A stretch of DNA of 17,738 nucleotides from CAVZLD01 sp964522605 (GTDB taxonomy: Bacteria; Planctomycetota; Planctomycetia; Pirellulales; Pirellulaceae), in contig CAZFWV010000118.1 of NCBI GenBank assembly GCA_964522605.1, forward strand, positions 1 to 17,738, given 5' to 3'. Below the pieces are notes generated by a model, which made no database searches, was not told where the DNA came from, and worked only from the letters and a program-made list of their open reading frames with translations. Each line of letters begins with the position of its first letter. The first letter of the stretch is position 1. The position numbers and the translations under genes are program-made. Below are positions 8,316-16,044 of the stretch, one piece after another.

Positions 8316-9638
8316 ATGAAACGGGCAAAGCCGCGCGAGATTACCCGCCGACAGTTCCTGGATCGTTCCAAGAGTTTGCTTGCCGCGGGAGCGGTGGCGC
8401 CCTATTTCGTTCCGGCGAGTGTTCTGGCCGCGCCGGGTCGAGTTGGTGCGAACGATCGCGTGCAGGTGGGTTATCTGGCATTCGGTCGACGCGCTGCCCA
8501 GTTGACGCTCACGAAGGATGCTGTTCGCGTCGCCGTTGCGGACTGCAATTTGAAACGTGCCGAAGCCACGGCAGCCAAGGATGGTTGTGCCGCATATCAA
8601 GATTATCGGCAACTGTTGGATCGTCAGGATGTCGACGCCGTCGTCGTCGCATCGCCCGACCACTGGCACACTCTGCACTCGATTCATGCCTGCCAGGCCG
8701 GCAAAGATGTCTATTGTGAGAAACCCATGACGCTCACCATCCGCGAGGGGCGGCAGTTGGTTCAGGCGGTGCGGAAATATGATCGCGTGCTTCAGACCGG
8801 AAGTCAGCAACGGTCGATGGCACCGAACCGACTGGCGTGCTCGCTGGTCCGTGAAGGAAAACTGGGACGCGTGACGCAGGTGATTGGCAGCAACTATCCA
8901 AGTCCTTGGAATGGAGCTCTATCGGAACAGCCGATTCCCGACGGCCTGGATTGGGATGCCTGGTGCGGCCAGGTTGAGCTGGTACCGTATCACAACGACC
9001 TGTACACGCCGCGCGCCAATCCGGGTTGGATTTCCTTTCGTCGATTCTCGGGCGGGGAGATGACCGGCTGGGGTGCCCATGGGTTGGATCAAGTGCAGTG
9101 GGCACTCGGAATGGATCAAAGTGGTCCCGTCGAGATCTGGACGGAAGGTCCTGCCTTCGATCCGCCGACGTATGAACAGCCCGAATCTCGCGCGCGTGGC
9201 GACCGAATCTGCGGTTCTCCCGAAGTACACTTCCGCTATGACAATGGCGCCGAGATGGTGTTGCGCAATGGCGCACCGGGTGGCGGGGCGATTTTCATTT
9301 GTGAAAACGGCAAGCTGACGGTCGATCGGGGTTGGTTTCGCATCGAGCCGGAAGAACTGGCGCGAGAGTTGGTGCCCGATCCTGCCGCGATGCGCGGGCA
9401 GGCCGAAAACCACATGCAGAACTGGATTGATTGCATTAAGTCGCGTGAGCGTCCCGTGGCTGACGCGGAGACCGGGCACCGCTCGACAACCGTCTGCCAC
9501 CTGGGCAATATCGCGCGGTGGCTCGGTCGGCGCGTCCGCTGGGATCCACAAGCCGAACGATTTCCGGACGACGATCAGGCCAACGAGTTATTGCAGCGAT
9601 CGCAGCGCGCACCGTATCAGATTCCCGAGGTGATCTGA
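8316..9638 (+). CDS. Tat-exported Gfo/Idh/MocA-family oxidoreductase
   Basis: Predicted NAD(P)-dependent oxidoreductase acting on a sugar, inositol or sugar-acid derivative, exported folded by the Tat system. The 440-residue product starts with TRRQFLDRSKSLLAAGAVAP, a twin-arginine signal ending near VLA. The Rossmann segment is GYLAFGRR (52-59); the family's central Gly is Ala here. Then come VASPDHWHTLH, the hallmark CEKP (134-137), and the C-terminal domain with GEMTGWGAHGLDQVQWALG (His255). The final part (AENHMQNWIDCIKSRERP, then a conserved GHRSTTVCHLGNIA) is the usual ending for the exported planctomycete/Bacteroidetes branch of this family. A strong Shine-Dalgarno sequence lies 7 nt upstream. 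The next gene follows after 47 bp on the same strand, so the two are probably co-transcribed. Substrate is unknown. Confidence 0.92.
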   Translation: MKRAKPREITRRQFLDRSKSLLAAGAVAPYFVPASVLAAPGRVGANDRVQVGYLAFGRRAAQLTLTKDAVRVAVADCNLKRAEATAAKDGCAAYQDYRQLLDRQDVDAVVVASPDHWHTLHSIHACQAGKDVYCEKPMTLTIREGRQLVQAVRKYDRVLQTGSQQRSMAPNRLACSLVREGKLGRVTQVIGSNYPSPWNGALSEQPIPDGLDWDAWCGQVELVPYHNDLYTPRANPGWISFRRFSGGEMTGWGAHGLDQVQWALGMDQSGPVEIWTEGPAFDPPTYEQPESRARGDRICGSPEVHFRYDNGAEMVLRNGAPGGGAIFICENGKLTVDRGWFRIEPEELARELVPDPAAMRGQAENHMQNWIDCIKSRERPVADAETGHRSTTVCHLGNIARWLGRRVRWDPQAERFPDDDQANELLQRSQRAPYQIPEVI

Positions 9639-9685
9639 CCGGTTCGGCCCGTTGAGAGCCCGGGTGCAACCTTGGGGGCACGAAG

Positions 9686-10924
9686 ATGACATCGACGACA
9701 CGACTCAGCAACCGCCGTCATTTCTTGATCCACTCTGCCGCGACGGCCGGAGCGCTTTGCCTGCCGTCGTTCAGTTGGTCCCAGGAGTCTGCCGTGAAGA
9801 TCGACCGGATCGATGTGTTTCCATTGCGGTATCCGATGACCGGCTATTTCAAGTTTTTCGCCGGGGCACGAGGAGAAGCTGGTCGTGCCGCCGTGATCGT
9901 GAAGATTACCGCGAGCAATGGGGTCGTCGGTTGGGGCCAGAGTGTGCCGATCGAGAAGTGGAGTTACGAAACGCTGGAGGCGGCGACGGTGGCACTGCGG
10001 GACTATTATGCGCCGGCTTTGCTTGGGCAATCGGCGACGGATCTCGCCAACGCGCATGCCGTCATGGACCGGACGATCGCGCCCGGTTTCTCCACCGGCA
10101 TGCCGATCACGCGCGCTGGAATTGATATCGCATTGCACGATCTTCTGGGTCGACTACAAAATAAGCCGCTCCACGAAATCTGGGGCCTGCCGCGCGGCGA
10201 ACCGGTCCTGCTGAGCTGGACGATCAATCCGCGGTCGCTGGATGAAATCCCCGCCCTGATGCAGGCGGGGAGGGAACGCGGCTATCGACACTTCAACATC
10301 AAGGTTGCTCCCGATCCCCAGCTGGATGTGGAATTGGCGCGACAGGTTCGTCAGGCCGCTCCCGACGCATTTCTTTGGGCCGACGCAAATGGCGGCTACG
10401 ATCAGGACACCGCCCTGCAAGTCGCACCTCAGTTGGCGGATGCGGGCGTCGATGTTCTGGAGGCTCCGCTGCGTCCGAATCAGATCAGTGGCTATCAGGC
10501 GTTGCAACGCCAAGCCGCGTTGCCGATTTACATGGACGAAGGCATCGTCTCGACTGTCGAATTAGAAGAGTTTATTCGTCTGAAGATGCTTCAGGGAGTC
10601 GCGATGAAACCGTCGCGCTGCGGCGGACTTGCCTCCGCAAAAGCCCAGATCGACCTGCTCCAATCGCGTGGTCTGGGTTGGCTCGGCAGCGGGTTGACTG
10701 ATCCCGACATCTCGCTGGCCGCAACGCTTTGTCTGTATAGTGCCTACGGACTGAAACGTCCCGCGGCGCTGAACGGCCCGCAATTCCTGACCGCTGATGT
10801 GCTCTCGAAGCCGCTTTCGATTCGCGACGGACTTGCCCAACCTCCTTCCGGCCCCGGACTGGGGATCGAAGTCGACGAGCAGAAGATTCGCGATTTGATG
10901 CAGCAGTCCGACCGAACCGGCTGA
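9686..10924 (+). CDS. Tat-exported mandelate racemase / muconate lactonizing enzyme family protein
   Basis: Enolase-superfamily enzyme, which abstracts a proton alpha to a carboxylate on a Mg2+-bound substrate. The 412-residue product opens with RRHFLIHSAATAGALCLPSF, a Tat signal. The N-terminal capping domain runs to about residue 160 and the barrel follows. Metal ligands are Asp233 (WADANGG), Glu259 (VLEAPL) and Asp284 (YMDEG), spaced 26 and 25 residues apart as expected. Lys308 (MKPSRCGGL) marks the muconate lactonizing subgroup. The usual KxK is Asn204-Ile-Lys206, so one catalytic Lys is replaced. A GGGGG run lies 7 nt before the ATG. It follows the MocA oxidoreductase by 47 bp, so the pair may act on one exported substrate. 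Candidate activities are epimerase, racemase, cycloisomerase or sugar-acid dehydratase; the sequence does not decide. Confidence 0.9.
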   Translation: MTSTTRLSNRRHFLIHSAATAGALCLPSFSWSQESAVKIDRIDVFPLRYPMTGYFKFFAGARGEAGRAAVIVKITASNGVVGWGQSVPIEKWSYETLEAATVALRDYYAPALLGQSATDLANAHAVMDRTIAPGFSTGMPITRAGIDIALHDLLGRLQNKPLHEIWGLPRGEPVLLSWTINPRSLDEIPALMQAGRERGYRHFNIKVAPDPQLDVELARQVRQAAPDAFLWADANGGYDQDTALQVAPQLADAGVDVLEAPLRPNQISGYQALQRQAALPIYMDEGIVSTVELEEFIRLKMLQGVAMKPSRCGGLASAKAQIDLLQSRGLGWLGSGLTDPDISLAATLCLYSAYGLKRPAALNGPQFLTADVLSKPLSIRDGLAQPPSGPGLGIEVDEQKIRDLMQQSDRTG

Positions 10925-11157
10925 CCCGTCCGGACGCTTACCCGCCTCAGCTCATCGGGCAAGCACATCGTGCGCCGCTCAGTCAGGTGGCCGCGGAAAA
11001 ACGCGGAACAGGGCGGGGGCAGACCAGATCGACACCGAGAAGGCGATCGCCGGCCAGTCAATGCAATGGTGGTCGGCTCAAGACACGAGCGATAGAGAAT
11101 CGCATTCAAGTTAGACCTAAGCGATGACTCAAGAATCACTTCGTTGTTTTCCAACGA

Positions 11158-11190
<33 letters not shown>

Positions 11191-11222
11191 ATCACACGGC
11201 CGTTTTGTTTGGACCGAAATAG

Positions 11223-11316
11223 GAGAGGAAACCACGGATTGGACGGAGGTTACGGATCGGCACCGACAGATCCGTGGACATCCGTGTCGTCCGTTCGGTC
11301 CGCGGTTCCTCTTCTC
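11223..11316. repeat. Long imperfect inverted repeat, REP-like
   Basis: The left arm begins GAGAGGAAACCACGGATTGG; the right arm ends CCGCGGTTCCTCTTCTC. The arms pair imperfectly over roughly 40 nt around a central ACGGATC...GATCCGTGG core, with internal CCGT/ACGG repeats. The string resembles a dispersed bacterial intergenic repeat of the 'ccacggatt...atccgtgg' kind that I recall from planctomycetes and related phyla. A transcript would fold into a long hairpin. Confidence 0.6.
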
Positions 11317-11330
11317 GATCTCTTAAGGCT

Positions 11331-11358
11331 CGTTCCCAGGCCGAGGAACCTGGGAATG
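11331..11358. repeat. CGTTCCCAGG hairpin repeat, possible bidirectional terminator
   Basis: Arms CGTTCCCAGG (11331-11340) and CCTGGGAATG (11349-11358) form a 10-bp stem with one G-T pair around an 8-nt loop. The stem is strong, but only AAAAG follows, so intrinsic termination is uncertain. The position between convergent genes would suit one. It is probably also a dispersed repeat. Confidence 0.55.
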
Positions 11359-11614
11359 AAAAGTTTGGGGCCATCTCCCAGATCGTGCGAGCTCGATGCT
11401 TTGCCTGCCCGTCAAGATTCCGACACCTCGCGCGGTCCTTAACTCGCCGATCCGAACTCGGATTTCACCTCAAGAATCGGAACTCCTTGTTCGTCAATCG
11501 CCGGCTCATTTCTCGCACCGCGAGTCGGGTCGTGCTTGCCGCGCCGATCGAATTCGAGACTTCGAAGACGCACAGTCCCGAGCGCGGGAGGCTGATGTGT
11601 TTTCCAAGGAACCA

Positions 11615-12340
11615 TCAATTGGTGGCCGGTTCGCCGTCTAGGTTGTGCAGGATCATGATTTTCTGCCAGATCTTTCGCGCCAGCCCGGTGGTGAGTGTCT
11701 CGACGTCGTTCGCTGCGGTTAGGGCGACGGCGTCTTCGAAGTTCTCGACGTACAAGGCGGCGACTTTGCTCGTCAGCGAAAGCATCTCGCTGCAGTAATT
11801 GAGGTAGCGCTGCAGTTCAAATGCGGTCATCACGTGACGTGGTGAGTGGGGAGTCAGCACCCACTTCCGCTTGATGCGTTCCGGATCCTTGGTCAATTGG
11901 TGCATATCGATGATGTGCGCGATGGAGCGCAGTTCGTGAATCGCTCCCAAAGCGCGTCGTCGTTTGATCCGCCGTTCAATCGAGACCAGGAAAAAGACGC
12001 CGGCGCCCAAAATGATCAATTCATTCGTTCCGGCCTCCAGGGTCTGGACCAACTCGGCAAAACTCTGGATCCCCGCCGACAGTTGCAGTTGGATAATGCT
12101 CCAGGTCAGAACAAGTGCGCTGATCGCCAGCAACGACCAGATCGCCAATCGCAGACTGATGATCGGCTGAGCGATCCACCGCGCCCGCTCTTGAGTCTGC
12201 CGACTGATTTGCAACAGATCGTCGCACACGCGACTCAGGTCGGAGGCGGGGAATCGCTCGCTGATTCGTTTCCGCAATTGATCGATGGTCTGGATCACCC
12301 CTTCTGCATCCAGGCGGCCGGCATGAATCTTCGTTGCCAT
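11615..12340 (-). CDS. Two-TM membrane protein of unknown function
   Basis: I do not recognise this family. The ATG at 12340 gives 241 residues (a TTG at 12352 would add four). Residues 1-60 are soluble and helical, with Leu/Ile heptads. A first membrane segment lies at about 62-84 (IWSLLAISALVLTWSIIQLQ) and a second at about 107-121 (LIILGAGVFFLVSIE), followed by a basic ERRIKRRR stop-transfer cluster. The C-terminal 110 residues form a cytoplasmic helical domain with the distinctive LGAIHELRSIAHIIDMHQLT, then KDPERIKRKWV and a LNYCSEMLSLTSKVAALY helix. Composition and coding pattern look genuine. It stands alone, convergent with the MR/MLE gene and divergent from the long DUF6807 gene. A signalling or structural role is possible but unsupported. 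Confidence 0.8.
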   Translation of the reverse strand: MATKIHAGRLDAEGVIQTIDQLRKRISERFPASDLSRVCDDLLQISRQTQERARWIAQPIISLRLAIWSLLAISALVLTWSIIQLQLSAGIQSFAELVQTLEAGTNELIILGAGVFFLVSIERRIKRRRALGAIHELRSIAHIIDMHQLTKDPERIKRKWVLTPHSPRHVMTAFELQRYLNYCSEMLSLTSKVAALYVENFEDAVALTAANDVETLTTGLARKIWQKIMILHNLDGEPATN

Positions 12341-12645
12341 GAATCTCACCAATGTTCTGGGAACTGAACCAGAGCTGTTATCGAAGAAACGGCTTAGAAA
12401 CCTTTTCCTCGTTTAACCGCGTGGGCAACGCCCCGCGCGTAGGAACCGTGCGGTGGGTGTCTGCCGGTAAGCGTAGGCGCAGTGAGTGTGGGCCGCAAGT
12501 AGCATTGCCTCAGATTAGGACCAACGACCGAAAAAACGCGACAGGGTGCGAACCCGTGCGCATTGCGTGTGCGCGCCACCACGGTGTAGGATAAGGCCTC
12601 CTGAAGTTGTTTCGCGAAGCCCGTTGTTGAAAGGGCGGTGATTTC
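12341..12645. promoter_or_regulatory. Divergent intergenic region with GC-rich hairpins
   Basis: This 305-bp gap should carry promoters for the membrane protein (leftward) and the long DUF6807 gene (rightward). A compact stem at 12418-12437 is CGCG-T-GGGC, loop AAC, GCCCCGCG, eight pairs with one bulged T. Further along is a CGTGCGC...TGTGCGC self-complementary patch. I could not assign -35/-10 elements, and found no known RNA family. The short open frames are not convincing genes. Confidence 0.45.
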
Positions 12646-13959
12646 ATGTTGCGTTCTCTCTTCGATCCACCATACCATCATCTAGCGATTGTGATTGTGT
12701 TGCTGATAGTTGGTAGCGCACACGGCCAGCTCTCGGAATCAGAATTACCTCGGCTGACTCTTCCGTCCTGTGAAGAAGAGTTGCAGGCCGTAGTCCCATT
12801 GCCGCAGAGTATTGATGTTGAAGCGACCGCCGCGTTTCAACTCGAAGAACTTGATGCAGCCGATTCGTCTCACCTGCCGACCAATCGAGTACCGCTGATC
12901 GGGACCGATGGATCTTTGGTTCATCCGCGAGGTGCGATCGTTTTGCGTATTCCTGCAAGCGATAGCAAGGAAGAGCAGCGTCAGTTCCTGCTGCGAAGTG
13001 TGAATCCATCGGACTGCTCCGCTGGTGAGATGGATGCCGAATTCAAATGGGATCCGCCCACCGAGAACTCGGTTCATCTGTCGCAGAAGGGTGAGCCGGT
13101 TTTGACGTACAACTTCGGACCCGTGACGGAGGAATCCGTCCCTGAGCGCGATCATCGACGCGTCCGCGGATGTTATGTGCATCCGCTGTGGGGCCTGCAA
13201 GGCGAACAGTTGACCGCCGATTTTCCCCGTGACCATTTTCACCACCACGGACTCTTTTGGGCGTGGAAGCACATCATCGTAGGAGATCGAGAGTACGATC
13301 TGTGGGAGTATCCGAATATCGAAGATCGATTTGTTCGCTGGTTGTGTCGAGAGACGGGGCCAGAGACGGCGACCTTGGGCGTGGAAAATGGTTGGTTCGT
13401 CGACGGGGGACAGATCATGGTCGAGCGGTTCTGGATGCGTGTCTATCCGGCGGGAGAGGATAGTCGCGCGATCGACCTGCAGTTAACGCTGATTCCCACG
13501 GACCAGCCAGTGTCTTTGAGCGGTGACGAAGGCAAGAGCTATGGAGGAATGACACTCCGATTTGACGTCTGGCCGCGGCGCGACGCAGTGATCCGCACTC
13601 CGGATCGGACGATTCGCCATGTCGGTTCGGGGCTGGAGTCTGCCGAGGATCTGTCGAACACGGCGCTGCCCTGGGCGGACCTCGCCTCCGAATTCGCGGT
13701 CCGTACCGGTCGAAGTGGAGCAGCCCTGTTGATCCACCCACAACATCCCGATTATCCCCCGACCTGGTTGACTCGTTGTTATGGTCCGTTGTGTGTCGGT
13801 TGGCCGGGAACAGAACCGCAAACGCTTCAGCCGGGCGTCCCCGTGACGCTTCGCTACCGGCTGTGGATTCATCGGCAGGAAGTTGAGCACTCGGTCCTGC
13901 AGCGCGTGTATCAATGCTACGTTGCTTCCTGTCGTGCGAACTGGGTTTCGTCGCCCTGA
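12646..13959 (+). CDS. DUF6807 ('PmoA family') exported protein, long form
   Basis: Second DUF6807 protein in the window, 437 residues, against 324 for the one at 6840-7814. A signal peptide is evident (hydrophobic LAIVIVLLIVGSAHG, cleaved before QLS). Residues of about 30-145 form an extra N-terminal region absent from the short paralogue, with a HPRGAIVLRIP strand that may be a small beta domain. The DUF6807 core follows: YVHPLWGLQGEQLTADFP, then RDHFHHHGLFWAWKH (His197, His199, His200, His201), and near the C-terminus PPTWLTRCYGPLCVGWPG and TLRYRLWIH. The His cluster suggests a metal or substrate site, but the family's activity is not established. It is followed after 125 bp by pyruvate kinase, probably under its own promoter. 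Weak GGCGGTG ribosome site. Confidence 0.88.
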   Translation: MLRSLFDPPYHHLAIVIVLLIVGSAHGQLSESELPRLTLPSCEEELQAVVPLPQSIDVEATAAFQLEELDAADSSHLPTNRVPLIGTDGSLVHPRGAIVLRIPASDSKEEQRQFLLRSVNPSDCSAGEMDAEFKWDPPTENSVHLSQKGEPVLTYNFGPVTEESVPERDHRRVRGCYVHPLWGLQGEQLTADFPRDHFHHHGLFWAWKHIIVGDREYDLWEYPNIEDRFVRWLCRETGPETATLGVENGWFVDGGQIMVERFWMRVYPAGEDSRAIDLQLTLIPTDQPVSLSGDEGKSYGGMTLRFDVWPRRDAVIRTPDRTIRHVGSGLESAEDLSNTALPWADLASEFAVRTGRSGAALLIHPQHPDYPPTWLTRCYGPLCVGWPGTEPQTLQPGVPVTLRYRLWIHRQEVEHSVLQRVYQCYVASCRANWVSSP

Positions 13960-14084
13960 TTGACCGACCTTGCGACCTGCCTTTACGATGGCGCGAGTAG
14001 TATCGCGCTTCTCAAGACGACCCGGAATTTGTTCCAGCAGAATTTGGGATTACTTCTCGACGTAATGGAAATGAGAGTTTGTCG

Positions 14085-15536
14085 ATGACGGAACAACGAT
14101 TCGAACCTTGGCGACGCCCCAGCCGAACAAAGATCGTCGCGACGGTGGGCCCCGCCTGTGGCGACCGCGATCGACTGCGAGAGCTGATTCGTGCGGGCGT
14201 GGATGTGTTTCGAATCAACACGGCCCATGGCACGCGCGAAGAACACAATACGCGACTCGATCAGATTCGGCAGGCAAGTCAAGAAGCCGGACAGGTTGTG
14301 GCAGTCCTGGTCGATCTGGCGGGTCCAAAAATCCGACTTGGCGAATTAGCCGGCGATGAACGTCAGTTCGTGGCTGGCGAAACGGTCCGATTCGTTCGCG
14401 GGGATCATCCGTCATCTCCGGATGATCTCACGACGACCTACGATCGCTTGCTCGATGAACTCGAGATTGGAGATCGGATTGTCCTGGCGGATGGAATCGT
14501 GACGCTCAATGTCGAACGAGTTGAGGCCGAGGCCGCAACGTGTCGGGTGATCCAGAGTGGCATCGTTCGCAGTCGGCAAGGAGTGAATCTGCCCGGGGCG
14601 AAACTGAGCGTGGCCGCGCTGTCCGAGAAAGATCGAGATAACGCGGTGTGGGCTGCTCAGGCAGGTGTGGATTACATTGGCCTGAGTTTCGTGCGACGGG
14701 ACGATGAACTGCGCGAACTCAAGGCGATGATCAGCAACCAAGGCTCTCATGCGGGCGTCGTCGCAAAAATCGAAAAACCGGAAGCCTTGGAAAACCTCGA
14801 TGCGATCGTTCAAACTGCCGATGCAGTGATGGTCGCCCGTGGCGATTTGGGAGTGGAAATCGATATCGCCCAAGTGCCGATCGTGCAAAAGCAGATCGTT
14901 GCCAGTTGCCGACTGCATCGGAAACCAGTGATCATCGCCACGCAAATGCTCGACAGCATGCAACGGTCGCGGATTCCCACACGGGCGGAAGTCACGGACA
15001 TCGCGACCGCCATCATCGAAGGTGCGGATGCCTGTATGCTGTCGGGGGAAACCGCCGTCGGTCAGTATCCACTGGAAGCCGTCGAGATGATGCATCGGAT
15101 CGCCGTCGCCATCGAGGAAGATGCGAAACAGCAGGCAACTCAGCCCCATGACGAGCCGTACTTGGAAGGGCTCAAGGAGATTACCGAAGCGACAACTTAC
15201 GCGGCGGGTCGACTCGCCGAAAAACTGGAAGCTCGTGTCTTATTAGTTGCTTCCCAATCGGGTCAAACCGCCCTGGTTGTCGCCAAGCATCATCACCATG
15301 TTCCGGTCATCGGTGTGAGCGATTCCGAGGAGGCATTGCGTCGCATGTGCCTCTACTGGGGCGTGATTCCCTTGGCAGATGCCCCCGTCGAACAAGGAGA
15401 CAAGCTCCTGCAACATGTCGTCGAACGAGGCCGCGCCTCCGGGGCTCTCGCTGCAGGCGACCGCATTGTGATGGTCTTCGGCACCGGTATCCGCAGCAGC
15501 CAGCACAATATGATTGTTGTCCATCAGATCGATTAG
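14085..15536 (+). CDS. pyk: Pyruvate kinase, predicted K+-independent
   Basis: Converts phosphoenolpyruvate and ADP to pyruvate and ATP, the last step of glycolysis, in the cytoplasm. The 483-residue product has the complete A/B/C domain layout. Visible landmarks are KIVATVGPAC, RINTAHG (43-49), GPKIR, the B domain (about 88-165), catalytic Lys228 and metal ligand Glu230 in AKIEKPEA, metal ligand Asp254 in VARGDLGVEI, IATQMLDSM, TRAEVTDIA, and a C-terminal domain with ASQSGQTALVV. The usual DTKGPEIRTG is DLAGPKIRLG (77-86): Lys in place of Glu117 (rabbit numbering), with Leu113 and Leu120, is the published signature of K+-independent enzymes. The Ser of NxSH is Ala47. The start is set by GAGAG 7 nt before ATG at 14085; a TTG two codons earlier is less likely. 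Confidence 0.97.
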   Translation: MTEQRFEPWRRPSRTKIVATVGPACGDRDRLRELIRAGVDVFRINTAHGTREEHNTRLDQIRQASQEAGQVVAVLVDLAGPKIRLGELAGDERQFVAGETVRFVRGDHPSSPDDLTTTYDRLLDELEIGDRIVLADGIVTLNVERVEAEAATCRVIQSGIVRSRQGVNLPGAKLSVAALSEKDRDNAVWAAQAGVDYIGLSFVRRDDELRELKAMISNQGSHAGVVAKIEKPEALENLDAIVQTADAVMVARGDLGVEIDIAQVPIVQKQIVASCRLHRKPVIIATQMLDSMQRSRIPTRAEVTDIATAIIEGADACMLSGETAVGQYPLEAVEMMHRIAVAIEEDAKQQATQPHDEPYLEGLKEITEATTYAAGRLAEKLEARVLLVASQSGQTALVVAKHHHHVPVIGVSDSEEALRRMCLYWGVIPLADAPVEQGDKLLQHVVERGRASGALAAGDRIVMVFGTGIRSSQHNMIVVHQID

Positions 15537-15625
15537 AGCGCAGGTCACGACACAGATTCACCGCGGGAGATCGTGCAGGTTTCACGTGGTTGGTTGGCAG
15601 GCATGAACAAACCGAAATCCTTGCT

Positions 15626-15657
15626 CCCTTCTCCCCCGGCTTTGCGGGGGAGAAGGG
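15626..15657. repeat. Perfect 13-bp hairpin, dispersed-repeat type, possible pyk terminator
   Basis: CCCTTCTCCCCCG (15626-15638), loop GCTTTG, CGGGGGAGAAGGG (15645-15657), followed by CTGGGGATGAGGGGG. It lies 89 bp after the pyruvate kinase stop. There is no T tract, so Rho-independent termination is doubtful. The 'ctctccc...gggagag...tgagggg' pattern is one I recall as a very common bacterial intergenic repeat, read as PHPQPFSP or PSPSPP when over-called. Confidence 0.65.
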
Positions 15658-15706
15658 CTGGGGATGAGGGGGCAGGGCATCGGGAAGTCCCAAGATACCT
15701 CGTGGA

Positions 15707-16012
15707 TTGTGGCGAGTTGAAAGCCCCTCTCCGAAACGGGGCGAGGAGAGCCAGAGTGGATCGGGTCTGCTACCAACGAGCCTGTCAGATTTTCAACAGG
15801 CCAGGGTGGAGCGCACAACACATTCGGCGCGTGTTGCTCGTGCAGAAAAGACCCTCCCCGGCCGCTGCGCGTCCGACCCTCCCGCACGCGGGAGGGTGAA
15901 GTAACTCTTTCTGAAACAGCAACTAATAAACTGCACGACCTCCGGAGGGGGAGTGAATCCTGTTTGTAAACGCTGGTCAGACCAACACGTAAAAGCCGCA
16001 CGACCTCCCACG
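15707..16012. repeat. Composite intergenic repeat block
   Basis: A block of several short palindromes: GCCTGT/ACAGGC around CAGATTTTCA, and a 9-bp stem at 15876-15897 (ACCCTCCCG, loop CACG, CGGGAGGGT). The sequence GCACGACCTCC occurs twice in direct orientation (15933-15943 and 15998-16008). Translations such as PSPKRGEE, DFQQARVE and SDPPARGRVK resemble phrases I recall from many over-called planctomycete ORFs, which suggests a multi-copy element. Outer boundaries are approximate. Confidence 0.45.
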
Positions 16013-16044
16013 CCGGATGGCGTTGAACCGAAAGAGACTCCTGA

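Noticed and set aside
11274..11798. 174-codon plus-strand open frame in the repeat region
   Set aside because: It begins in the inverted repeat, crosses a hairpin and ends antisense to the two-TM gene; the product is Arg/Ser-rich with no motif.
12535..12585. T-arm-like GGGTGCGAACCC followed by CCACCA, suggesting tRNA or tmRNA
   Set aside because: The T loop lacks TTC, the stem has a mismatch, and no acceptor, D or anticodon arms can be paired at the right distances.
15931..16010. Two copies of GCACGACCTCC as a possible CRISPR
   Set aside because: Only two 11-bp copies 65 bp apart, no further units and no cas genes.
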